DNA from: Phycisphaerales bacterium
Lineage (GTDB): Bacteria > Planctomycetota > Phycisphaerae > Phycisphaerales > UBA1924
Assembly (NCBI GenBank): GCA_035627955.1
Contig: DASPKU010000001.1
Coordinates: forward strand, 62,001 to 126,000
Direction of reading: 5' to 3'
DNA length: 64,000 nt
Made by a program: the position numbers and the translations under genes. Position 1 is the stretch's first letter. Every line of letters starts with the position of its first letter. Below are positions 8,874-15,886 of this stretch, piece by piece. The notes beneath the pieces are model-generated. The model saw only the letters and a list, made by a program, of their open reading frames with translations. It did no database searches and was not told where the DNA came from.

Positions 8874-9467
8874 TCACCCGCCCCCGGACTGCAGGGCAGC
8901 CCGGACCTCATCGCGCCCGCGTACATCAAACGGGCCCGGCCAAACCCGCTCAACCACCCCATCCCGCACCAGCAGCACCAGCGGCACGCCCGGAATCCGC
9001 CCGATCGATGACTGCGGGAACTCCCGCACCCCCAGCACGGGCATCGACAGCTCCGCCTCCGCCCCGCTGTCGGCCTTGCCGTCCGTCATCAGGCAAACCG
9101 TGCTCACATTGCCCGCCACCGCAGCCGCGCTCAGCTCGACCCAGAACGGCTTCGCCGTCGCGCACGACGTGCACTGGGATGACCCGATCATGACCAGCCG
9201 CCGCCCCGGCGCGTCCAGTGGGACCTGCACCTCCCGCCCCGCGCTATCGACGGCCGTGAGCGCCGCCACCCGATCGCCCGCCTTCAGCACCTCCGGCCCT
9301 CCCTGGCCGGCCCCCCGCTGCGCCGCATGCTCCGCCGCCGCGAGCTCCGCCCGCAACTCCCTGTTCTGTCGAGACAGCACCACGACGAGCACCGCCAGCC
9401 CGACGCACGCTACCAGCAGCACAGCCGTGAAGAAGGGAAACCGACGTGTCCCACTACTCGTGTCCAT
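8874..9467 (-). CDS. Membrane-anchored thioredoxin-like protein
   Basis: A 197-residue protein with one N-terminal transmembrane helix (about residues 12-32), a short coiled coil (RQNRELRAELAAAEHAA), and a thioredoxin-like domain facing the periplasm. The redox motif C99-T-S-C102 sits in MIGSSQCTSCATAKPFW after a strand, as in TlpA/MauD-type proteins. A proline in the expected cis-Pro place follows (IPGVPLVLLVRDG). It probably reduces or delivers electrons to periplasmic disulfides; the partner is unknown. The ATG at 9467 has GAGGAG six bases upstream. A terminator of the neighbouring gene at 9521-9556 lies just upstream, so it needs its own short promoter or read-through. Confidence 0.78.
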   Translation of the reverse strand: MDTSSGTRRFPFFTAVLLVACVGLAVLVVVLSRQNRELRAELAAAEHAAQRGAGQGGPEVLKAGDRVAALTAVDSAGREVQVPLDAPGRRLVMIGSSQCTSCATAKPFWVELSAAAVAGNVSTVCLMTDGKADSGAEAELSMPVLGVREFPQSSIGRIPGVPLVLLVRDGVVERVWPGPFDVRGRDEVRAALQSGGG

Positions 9468-9520
9468 CAGCTCCTCTCCCTCCGCGACCCCGCGTCTCCG
9501 CGAGAAATCACTCGGCGAGA

Positions 9521-9556
9521 ACAAAACCAAGCGGCCGGCCCTTCCGGACCGGCCGC
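9521..9556 (-). terminator. Rho-independent terminator after the Kazal-like gene
   Basis: Minus-strand stem GCGGCCGGTC / GGCCGGCCGC with a CGGAAG loop, followed by TTGGTTTTGTT. It lies about 30 bases past the Kazal-like gene stop. Confidence 0.75.
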
Positions 9557-9586
9557 CTCAAGTTCAGCATCAAACCACAGGTCGGA

Positions 9587-9835
9587 TCAGAGCTCCTCGA
9601 CCGGCGGGTCGTACAGCGGCACGCAGTTCGTCTGCCCCGCGCACCCGGCGTAGCACGAGTTCGAGTACACCACGCCATTGGGGCACAGCACCGGCATGTA
9701 CACGTCGATGCACAGGCAGGGGTTGACCGGCGGACGCGGCGGACGCGCCGCCGAAGCCGTTGACACACCCACGCCCACCGCCGCCAGCAACCCGGCCACC
9801 ACCGCCACTTTCCCGACCTGAACGAGCTTGCGCAT
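9587..9835 (-). CDS. Small secreted Kazal-like cysteine-rich protein
   Basis: An 82-residue exported peptide. Residues 1-29 form a signal peptide ending ASA. The mature part has six cysteines (40, 42, 51, 61, 65, 71) in a Kazal-like pattern: CLCIDVYMPVLCPNGVVYSN, then S-CYAGC. The PVLCPNGVVYSNSC block matches the PVCGxDGxTYxNxC core of Kazal serine-protease inhibitors, though with altered cysteine spacing. It may inhibit an external protease or serve as a stable surface peptide; function is inferred. The ATG at 9835 has AAGGAG nine bases upstream (the in-frame GTG at 9838 is less well placed). Confidence 0.72.
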   Translation of the reverse strand: MRKLVQVGKVAVVAGLLAAVGVGVSTASAARPPRPPVNPCLCIDVYMPVLCPNGVVYSNSCYAGCAGQTNCVPLYDPPVEEL

Positions 9836-10026
9836 CACCAGATCTCCTTTGACGCGGCTGCACGACTCACCGCAGGACCAACTGCCCGCGGGCGAACACC
9901 GCCCGCGGCACGCGCCAACGTTCTAACGCGCGCGGGCGCGGCGCACAAGGGGTTTGTCGCTCCGGGGTGCGTAATTGGTGGAAAGTGGTAAGGTCCGCAA
10001 TTGGGGGCAGGCCCCGCCTGCGTCTC

Positions 10027-10953
10027 TCACAGCGCCATCAGCGCGTCATACCCACCGCTCAGCCCCCGCGGGTAGAACCCGCCCGCGTTCGCCCCCGGCT
10101 TCCCAAACACGATGTTCGCCACCTGCCGTGGCTTGCGGGCGAACGCCACGCCGTAGCTGTCGCACGGCACGATGTTCGGCTTGCCCTCAACCTCGATGCC
10201 CTGGTCCAGGTCCTCGGGTCCATCGAGCCGGTCGCGCAGCTCCGAGATCTTGTTGGCGTACTCGCGGGCCTCGCTGCCCATGTTGTACAGCAGGGCACGC
10301 ACCATTCCCATGTGGTACGCCTCCACCGCCAGCACGCCCGCGGCGTTGCCCAGCAGCGTGCGGTCGGTGATGAACGCCGACGCCCCGCGGTACGCAGTGA
10401 TCCCCGTGTCCTCGAAGAGCATGCCGCCGAGGTAGAACAGCATCTCGTCCTCGAAGGGATCGACGCGGGTGCCGGGGGAGACGATCCCCGCGGCCGCGAA
10501 CACCGCGCTCATCCCACCGACAAAGTCGATTTCCGGCCGGTCCACGGCCTGCCCGCGCAGGATGCGGTGGTAAAACCGCACGTGCGCCGCCTCGTTGAAC
10601 GCCAGCTCCTCGGCGTACGCCTGGTGCGTCTCATTGCTGAACCGCACCTTGCGCCCGCCGTTCACTTCGCCCGGCTTACGCCCAATCGGAGCGCCCCGTT
10701 CCTGGATGCCCTGCCCGTACGCCCCGCGCGTGTAGTACTCCGCCTCCATGTACTCGAGGTTGAGGGCGAAGTTGAAGATCTCGTCGTCGAGCATGTCCGG
10801 CTGCGCGATGGCCTTGTTGTTCGTGTCCGTGCGGCCGGTCTTGGTCTGTGGGGCGGCGCATGCGCCGAGCGCGAGGCCGGCGCCAACAGTCGCGCCGACG
10901 GTGCCCAGGGTGGCGAGCAGTTCACGCCGCGAGGGAGAAGGAGTGTGGCTCAT
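10027..10953 (-). CDS. Ferritin-like domain lipoprotein with Tat-type signal
   Basis: A 308-residue protein with a twin-arginine-like signal (SRRELLATLGTVGATVG) running into a lipobox (LALGAC), so probably a lipoprotein exported folded. The body reads like the Ferritin_2 / desiccation-related family: DDEIFNFALNLEYMEAEYY, AFNEAAHVRFYHRIL, and VLAVEAYHMGMVRALLYNMG supply the helical Glu/His residues expected for a ferritin-like four-helix bundle. FVGGMSAVFAAAGIVSPG and the C-terminal NIVFGKPGANAGGFYPRGL are typical of this family. Related planctomycete and plant proteins are linked to stress or desiccation; whether metal is bound is not known. The ATG at 10953 has GAGGACC upstream. Confidence 0.82.
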   Translation of the reverse strand: MSHTPSPSRRELLATLGTVGATVGAGLALGACAAPQTKTGRTDTNNKAIAQPDMLDDEIFNFALNLEYMEAEYYTRGAYGQGIQERGAPIGRKPGEVNGGRKVRFSNETHQAYAEELAFNEAAHVRFYHRILRGQAVDRPEIDFVGGMSAVFAAAGIVSPGTRVDPFEDEMLFYLGGMLFEDTGITAYRGASAFITDRTLLGNAAGVLAVEAYHMGMVRALLYNMGSEAREYANKISELRDRLDGPEDLDQGIEVEGKPNIVPCDSYGVAFARKPRQVANIVFGKPGANAGGFYPRGLSGGYDALMAL

Positions 10954-11133
10954 GGATGGTCCTCAACTTGAAGTGATGAAAGCGGCGAACAACACAGAAT
11001 CGCCGCGGCAACCCGCATCCTTCTTGGACCATACCGCGTGCCAGCGACTTTGCTACCTCATGAAGACCGTGCTGATTGCCGCAATGCTGCCGAGGTACAT
11101 GACACTGCGCTCCGGCGGCCGCTCACCATGCGA

Positions 11134-11775
11134 TCATTCGGGCTTCAGCAGCCCGAGCCGCCGGCGTCTGCGCCGATGAGCGACGAGATGGAGCGGGTAG
11201 GTCGCCCACAGGAGCGCGCCCAGGCATGCAGACACGCACAGCAGCGCAAGATCAGAGCTTCCGGATTGGTACGGGTCGTGGGGCCCACGGTAACCGAGGT
11301 CGGCGTAGCACTCGGAAGGGTCCTGCACCTCATACCAGACCTGCACGAGCCCGACACGGTTCAGGTCGCTCTTGAGCTGCCGCGCCTTGAACGACGGCAC
11401 GCGCCCGCCGCCGCGTCCGAACTCGGTGCCGCTGTAGGTGCGGCCCTCGACCTCGAACTCAAACACGCCGTGTACTTCGGTATCCTCGCGAGGACGCCCG
11501 CCCCGGCCAGCGATCCAGACTGGACTGATGGTGACGTTGCGGACGCGCGCCATCGTGGTTGAGAACGTCGCGCCCCGCCAGTTTCGCCAGTCACGCCACA
11601 ACTCTCCACGGGAGTACAGCAGAATCAGGCCGACTATGGCCGCGGCAATCCAGGCGATCGTGATGTGGACGCGTCGCAGGTCGCCCGGCCTGGGCCAGCC
11701 GCCGACCCCCGGCACCCATGACACGCGTCGGGGGAGCGCTGAGCGTCGCTGTGGAAGATTGATGCGACGGCCCAT
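11134..11775 (-). CDS. DUF3592-like membrane protein
   Basis: A 213-residue protein with one membrane helix near residues 38-55 (HITIAWIAAAIVGLILLY), an extracytoplasmic beta-rich domain, and a second helix near the C terminus (LALLCVSACLGALLWATYPL) followed by an Arg-rich tail. The domain shows the DUF3592 pattern: a processed-looking start (ATFSTTMARVRNVTIS), VHGVFEFEVEGRTYSG, and the late VQVWYEVQDPSECY. Function of this family is unknown. The ATG at 11775 is 44 bases from the divergent start at 11820, so the two genes share a promoter region. Confidence 0.7.
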   Translation of the reverse strand: MGRRINLPQRRSALPRRVSWVPGVGGWPRPGDLRRVHITIAWIAAAIVGLILLYSRGELWRDWRNWRGATFSTTMARVRNVTISPVWIAGRGGRPREDTEVHGVFEFEVEGRTYSGTEFGRGGGRVPSFKARQLKSDLNRVGLVQVWYEVQDPSECYADLGYRGPHDPYQSGSSDLALLCVSACLGALLWATYPLHLVAHRRRRRRLGLLKPE

Positions 11776-11819
11776 CTCGGCATGGTACCGGCGCGTGCGG
11801 GGCCGCAATAATCCGCCCC

Positions 11820-13088
11820 ATGGCCAACGCTCCCGGATCGTTCAACAACCGCCGCAATGTCCTCATCGTGGTCGCGCTTATCGCGATTGCGATCATCCTG
11901 CTCCTGCTGGTGCGCTGCCGCGGGCAGAAGCCGGTCACGCAGCCGGTGCCCGCACCTGTGACTGGCACAAACAATCCGCCCGGGAAGGCACCCGACATGC
12001 CCGCTCCCGCCGCAGCTCCGGCTGAGGTGCTGAGCGCGGCCACGGTGCAGGCCCCGGCGCAGGTCCCCGCTGGTTCGGCGTTCACCGCCTCGTGGACCGG
12101 GCCCAACAACAGGGGCGACTTTGTCACCATCGTCGCCGCGACCGCCGCGCCCGCGGCCTACGCCAGTTACAAGGAAACCCAGCACGGCCCCTCGCTCGAA
12201 CTCACCGCGCCGATCGAACCGGGCAAGTACGAGGTCCGCTACGTCACCGGCCAGAGTAAGACCGTGCTCGCCCGCGCCTCGATCGAGGTGCTCGCGGCCG
12301 GTGCAATGCTCGAAGCACCGGCGGAGGTCGGCATCGGCGCCCCGTTCAGCGTTACCTGGGCCGGGCCGAACAACACCGGCGACTTCGTGACCATCGTGCC
12401 GACCGGGGCTCCCGACGCCGAGTACGCGTCGTACGCGGAAACGTCCAAGGGCTCGCCCGCGTCGCTCACCGCGCCCGTGAAGGCCGGCGAGTTCGAGGTG
12501 CGCTACGTGACCGGCCAGGCGAAGAAGGTGCTCGCCCGGCGCGCGATCAAGGTCATCGAGGCCGCGGTGACGATCACCGCGCCCGAGCGTGCCATCGCGG
12601 GCACGACCATCGACGTGACCTGGACAGGCCCCAACAACAAGGGCGACTACATCACGATCGTCGCGTCCGGCACCCCCGACGGCCAGTACGCCAACTACAC
12701 CGAGACGAGCAAGGGCTCGCCGCTGAAGCTGCTGACGCCGATCATGAAGGGCGCGGCCGAGCTCCGCTACATGACCGGTCAGGGCCGGCGCGTCCTCTCG
12801 CGCCGCACCATCGAGATCACGCCCGCGGAGGTGACGCTCTCCGCGCCAGAACGGGCCAATGCCGGCGCAGAGGTCAGCATCACGTGGACCGGCCCCAACA
12901 ACACCGGCGACTACATCACGATCGTCACCAAGGGCACGCCCGACGGCCAGTACGCCGCGTACACGGAGACCAAGAAGGGCTCGCCCCTGACCGTCAAGGC
13001 GCCCGCGAAGGCGGGCGAGGCCGAGGTGCGGTACATGACCGGGCAGGGCAACAAGGTGCTGGCGCGTGCGCCGATCGTGGTCGAATAA
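11820..13088 (+). CDS. Membrane-anchored protein with four GPNN...RYVTGQ repeats
   Basis: A 422-residue protein anchored by an N-terminal helix (residues 14-31), then a Pro/Ala linker and four near-identical repeats of about 88 residues starting near 72, 161, 249 and 337. Each repeat reads as a beta-sandwich unit: APAxVxAGxxFxxxWxGPNN, GDFVTIV, an A-Y/N-Y-x-E-T segment, and EVRYVTGQxxKVLARRxIxV. Similar units occur C-terminal to von Willebrand A domains in alphaproteobacterial surface proteins, but no VWA domain is present here. The repeats probably face the periplasm. Repeats 3 and 4 are the most alike, suggesting recent duplication. It is divergent from the DUF3592 gene. Confidence 0.75.
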   Translation: MANAPGSFNNRRNVLIVVALIAIAIILLLLVRCRGQKPVTQPVPAPVTGTNNPPGKAPDMPAPAAAPAEVLSAATVQAPAQVPAGSAFTASWTGPNNRGDFVTIVAATAAPAAYASYKETQHGPSLELTAPIEPGKYEVRYVTGQSKTVLARASIEVLAAGAMLEAPAEVGIGAPFSVTWAGPNNTGDFVTIVPTGAPDAEYASYAETSKGSPASLTAPVKAGEFEVRYVTGQAKKVLARRAIKVIEAAVTITAPERAIAGTTIDVTWTGPNNKGDYITIVASGTPDGQYANYTETSKGSPLKLLTPIMKGAAELRYMTGQGRRVLSRRTIEITPAEVTLSAPERANAGAEVSITWTGPNNTGDYITIVTKGTPDGQYAAYTETKKGSPLTVKAPAKAGEAEVRYMTGQGNKVLARAPIVVE

Positions 13089-13156
13089 CGACGCACGAGC
13101 CCTTCTTCCAGCAAATCGGCTTGTGCGGCCTCTCCCCAGCCTGCTAGGCTGCCCTC

Positions 13157-13804
13157 ATGCGTATGACCGTCACGCCCATTGCCTGCATTCTGGGTCTTGC
13201 GTTTGCGGCCGCGCCGTCGGCAGCCGATGCCACCCTGTTTGACTTCGATGATCTCTCGACCCTCCCCGCCAACGCCGGCATCCCCGCCAACTTCTACGCC
13301 GCCCGCGGCCTCACCGACCTCAGCTTCACATCGCCCCAGGTCGGCGTGCACAATGACGGCCGCATGATGCAGGCATGGTCGCTCACCGCACCCGGGAGCG
13401 GCTGGGGCATCATGGCCCACGCCAACCTCGCTGGCTGGCTGGCCGACTTCCAGATGACCTTCAGCCAGCCGCAGGTGCTGCTCACGATCGACGCCTTCGA
13501 GTCCGTCGGCTTCACCGGGCAGGGCCCGCTCACCGTCCGCGCGTACAACGGCGCGACGCTCGTGGGCTCGGTGAGCTACGCCGTGGACCCCGCGCGGGTC
13601 TGGCTGCCCGTGCGGCTGCAGGTGCCGCTGGCCACGCCCTTCACGCGCGTGGTCTTCGACCTTGACAACAACTCCAACCACCCCGACAACCCCAACTTCG
13701 GCCCGGTCCTCTTTGACAACCTGATGGTGGACACGGTGCCCGCGCCGGGTGTGTGCGTTGTGCTCGCCGCCGGCGGTCTGCTCGCGACGCGCCGCCGCCG
13801 CTGA
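13157..13804 (+). CDS. PEP-CTERM-like secreted protein
   Basis: A 215-residue exported protein: signal peptide to about residue 24 (AAAPSAADA), a beta-rich body with FDFDDLSTLPANAGIPANF, FSQPQVLLTIDAFESVGFTG and VVFDLDNNSNHPDNPNFGPV, and a sorting tail VPAPGVCVVLAAGGLLATRR. The body resembles lectin-like modules common in planctomycete PEP-CTERM proteins. The tail should direct processing by an exosortase-type enzyme and surface display; no exosortase is in this window. Role unknown. Confidence 0.72.
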   Translation: MRMTVTPIACILGLAFAAAPSAADATLFDFDDLSTLPANAGIPANFYAARGLTDLSFTSPQVGVHNDGRMMQAWSLTAPGSGWGIMAHANLAGWLADFQMTFSQPQVLLTIDAFESVGFTGQGPLTVRAYNGATLVGSVSYAVDPARVWLPVRLQVPLATPFTRVVFDLDNNSNHPDNPNFGPVLFDNLMVDTVPAPGVCVVLAAGGLLATRRRR

Positions 13805-13828
13805 TCGGGCCGGGTACGCTTCGGCCCC

Positions 13829-14341
13829 ATGCCCGCGACCACGGCCCTTGCCCTCTCGCTCCCGGAACTCCAGGTCCTGCTGCAGGCCCTCTCCGCGTCC
13901 GCCATCGCGGGATCGCTGATCTACACGGCCGTGCAGTTCAGGAAGCAGCGTCAGGTGCAGTACGTCGCGAACTTCACCAAGCTGGTGGAGATGCAGATGC
14001 ACCTGCGCGAGATGCGCGTGCGCGAGCCCTCGCTGGCCGAGGTCTACCCGCGCGACATGGTGTGGGCGGCGGGGCTGACCGGCGAGACCCGCGAGCGGGG
14101 CATCCGCTCCTACTACTTTAACCTCATGCAGCTCAGCGTGTACGAGATGGTGTGGTTCAGCTGGCGGCAGGGCCAGATCGGCGATGACTACTTCCAGTCC
14201 TGGCAGATGCGGATGCACGAGATCGTGGCCGAGGAGAGTTTCAAGGTCATGTGGAACTCGCCCGCGATGAAGTTCATGCACGACGACTTCGCGCGGCACA
14301 TCCAGCAGATGATCGACACGTGCCCGAAAGGCAAAGACTAG
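13829..14341 (+). CDS. Membrane-anchored helical protein of unknown function
   Basis: A 170-residue protein that I do not recognise with certainty. An N-terminal helix (about residues 12-32, ALSASAIAGSLIYTAVQF) is followed by a cytoplasmic-looking, mostly helical part rich in Met, Trp and charged residues (KLVEMQMHLREMRVREPSLA, YYFNLMQLSVYEMVWFSWRQ). Such small TM-plus-helix proteins are scattered among many bacteria as DUFs with no known role. It stands 24 bases after the PEP-CTERM gene and ends directly at the CACAGAG repeat at 14342. Confidence 0.6.
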   Translation: MPATTALALSLPELQVLLQALSASAIAGSLIYTAVQFRKQRQVQYVANFTKLVEMQMHLREMRVREPSLAEVYPRDMVWAAGLTGETRERGIRSYYFNLMQLSVYEMVWFSWRQGQIGDDYFQSWQMRMHEIVAEESFKVMWNSPAMKFMHDDFARHIQQMIDTCPKGKD

Positions 14342-14376
14342 CCACAAAGACACAGAGGCACAGAGGAAGGCAAAGG
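14342..14376 (+). repeat. Solo CACAGAG repeat, left-arm type
   Basis: CCACAAAGACACAGAGGCAC followed by AGAGGAAGGCAAAGG, starting right after the stop codon of the 13829 gene. It matches the left arms at 14853, 25315 and 46886. Its end contributes AAAGGAG, the ribosome binding site of the next gene. Confidence 0.8.
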
Positions 14377-14384
14377 AGTTGATG

Positions 14385-14801
14385 ATGGGAACCGGGACCG
14401 TCCGTCTGCACCGAGTGTTCAAGGCCCCGCGCGAGCGGGTGTACCGCGCGTTCCTCGACGGCGCGGCCCGCGAGAAGTGGCTGCCGCCGCACGGCTTCAC
14501 CGGGCGGATGCACAGCGACGACCAGAAGGTCGGCGGCCGGTACTCGATGTCGTTCACGAACTTCTCGACGGGCAACTCGCACAAGTTCGGCGGCACGTAC
14601 ACGGAGCTCACGCCACACGAGCGCATCCGGTACACGGACAAGTTCGACACCACCGAGCCTTCGATGATGGGCGAGATGCAGGTCACGGTGACCCTCCGCG
14701 AGGTCATGTGCGGGACCGATGTCGAGATCGTGCAGGCCGGCATCCCGCCCGCCATCCCCGCGGAGATGTGCTACCTCGGCTGGCAGGAGTCGCTCAACTA
14801 G
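14385..14801 (+). CDS. AHSA1/SRPBCC-family protein, C terminus cut by TAG
   Basis: A 138-residue START-like (AHSA1/ATPase-activator-like) protein: VRLHRVFKAPRERVYRAFL, EKWLPPHGFTGRMHSDD, GGRYSMSFTNFSTGNSHKFG, RIRYTDKFDT and a closing helix IPAEMCYLGWQESL. These small beta-alpha grip proteins bind hydrophobic ligands. Family members normally continue for about twelve more residues. Here a TAG at 14799-14801 stops the frame, but the same frame goes on as LANLVEPSIPD to a TGA at 14835-14837, exactly the usual family ending. The TAG is thus a likely recent nonsense change (or sequence error). The ATG at 14385 is six bases after AAAGGAG, which belongs to the upstream CACAGAG repeat. Confidence 0.8.
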   Translation: MGTGTVRLHRVFKAPRERVYRAFLDGAAREKWLPPHGFTGRMHSDDQKVGGRYSMSFTNFSTGNSHKFGGTYTELTPHERIRYTDKFDTTEPSMMGEMQVTVTLREVMCGTDVEIVQAGIPPAIPAEMCYLGWQESLN

Positions 14802-14850
14802 CTCGCCAACCTCGTTGAGCCCTCGATCCCGGACTGAGGCAGAAACGCAT

Positions 14851-15019
14851 CCACCACCGAGACACAGAGGGGCACAGAGGCGCATAGAGGAAGGCCGAAG
14901 GCGGGTTTGAAGAAGAAGCAGGTCAATGGAATGAGTGAGAGACTCTCGAGCTGATCCGATTCACTTCTGATCGCCTTTCTCTGCGCAACCTCCGTGCCCC
15001 TCTGTGTCTCTGTGGTGGA
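14851..15019. mobile_element. Putative MITE-like element with CACAGAG inverted repeats
   Basis: Two arms of about 45 bases face each other. The left arm (14853-14895) includes GAGACACAGAGGGGCACAGA and ends in GAGGAAGGC. The right arm (14973-15017), read on the minus strand, includes the same GAGACACAGAGGGGCAC and ends AGAGAAAGGC. The roughly 78 bases between hold no open frame I can support. Arms match over most of their length, so the DNA or RNA could form a long hairpin. The same left/right arm pair brackets the GxxExxY gene at 25315-25770, which makes this a candidate non-autonomous relative. No target-site duplication is obvious. Confidence 0.55.
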
Positions 15020-15059
15020 AAGATCGGCTCTCGGCAGTCGGTGACGAGGAGTCAGCGCG

Positions 15060-15719
15060 ATGGCCACTATGACGAAGGCGCAGAAGCTCGCAGCCCAGCT
15101 CGACAAGCCCGCCACAAAGATGGGCGACATCAAGAAGCTCGGCGCGGAGATCAAGAAGGACCACGCGCTGGCCATGGAGCTATGGGGCACGGGGTTGTTC
15201 CACGCGCGGCTCCTGGCAACGCTGATCTTCGACAAGAAGCTGCTCACGCAAGAGGCGATCGACAGGCTCGCCGCCGACCTGCGCTCGCACGAAAACTCCG
15301 AGCGCAACAACATCTCCGAGTGGCTGCTCGCCAACCAGCTGATGAAGGACGCCACGCTGACCGCGCTGGTCGAGGGGTGGCAGGACGCGAAGTCGCCCAC
15401 GCTGCGGCGCCTCTTCTGGTACCACCAGGCCCGCCTCCGCTGGACGGGCCAGGCCCTCAAGAACCCGCCCGCCAACACCGAGGCGCTGGTGGCCGAGCTC
15501 GAGAAGACGATGGGCAAGGCCGAGCCCGAGGTGCAGTGGGGGATGAACTTCTGCGCGTGCTGGATCGCGCTGCACGAGGAGAAGTTCCGCCCCCGCGTGC
15601 TCAAGCTCGGTGAGAAGCTCGGGCTCTACAAGGACGACCTGGTGCCCAGGAACTGCACGCCCGCGTACCTGCCCGAGTTCGTGCGCGTGGAACTCGCCAA
15701 GCGGACGCGGCATGCATGA
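15060..15719 (+). CDS. AlkD-like DNA alkylation repair (HEAT-like) protein
   Basis: A 219-residue all-helical protein of the DNA alkylation repair family. ELWGTGLFHARLLATLIFD, RSHENSERNNISEWLLANQL and LRRLFWYHQARLRWTGQALK follow the AlkD-like HEAT pattern, and VQWGMNFCACWIALHEEKFR fits the late helices. AlkD proteins excise alkylated bases such as 3- and 7-methyl purines without base flipping; many distant relatives lack shown glycosylase activity, so catalysis here is not certain. The ATG at 15060 has GAGGAG about eight bases upstream. It follows the inverted-repeat element at 14851-15019. Confidence 0.75.
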   Translation: MATMTKAQKLAAQLDKPATKMGDIKKLGAEIKKDHALAMELWGTGLFHARLLATLIFDKKLLTQEAIDRLAADLRSHENSERNNISEWLLANQLMKDATLTALVEGWQDAKSPTLRRLFWYHQARLRWTGQALKNPPANTEALVAELEKTMGKAEPEVQWGMNFCACWIALHEEKFRPRVLKLGEKLGLYKDDLVPRNCTPAYLPEFVRVELAKRTRHA

Positions 15720-15856
15720 CGCCCGAGCATGGCCGCAGCGGCTGCGCTTGCCCCTCTTCCCGTACTTTCCATTGACAAGGCGGTGCCGTCCCGGGTAGGG
15801 TCCCGGTGGAGAGCTCCCGTGTCTGTGCGCGCGGGGCTTCAGCGGTGCGACAGCGA

Positions 15857-15874
15857 GCCGGCCGGAAGGCCGGC
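15857..15874 (+). promoter_or_regulatory. Perfect hairpin just upstream of the PEP-CTERM gene RBS
   Basis: GCCGGCC-GGAA-GGCCGGC forms a seven-pair stem with a GGAA tetraloop. It is followed immediately by the purine-rich SD (GGAGAGGGAG) and the ATG at 15887, so it should be the last structure of the leader and could affect mRNA stability or translation. Confidence 0.5.
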
Positions 15875-15886
15875 GGAGAGGGAGCC

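Noticed and set aside
9471-9520. CTCCGCG-type words between the thioredoxin-like gene and the Kazal-like terminator
   Set aside because: Too short and degenerate to call a repeat element.
14799-14837. Pyrrolysine or other recoding at the TAG of the AHSA1-like gene
   Set aside because: No pylTS genes or recoding structure visible; nonsense change is simpler.
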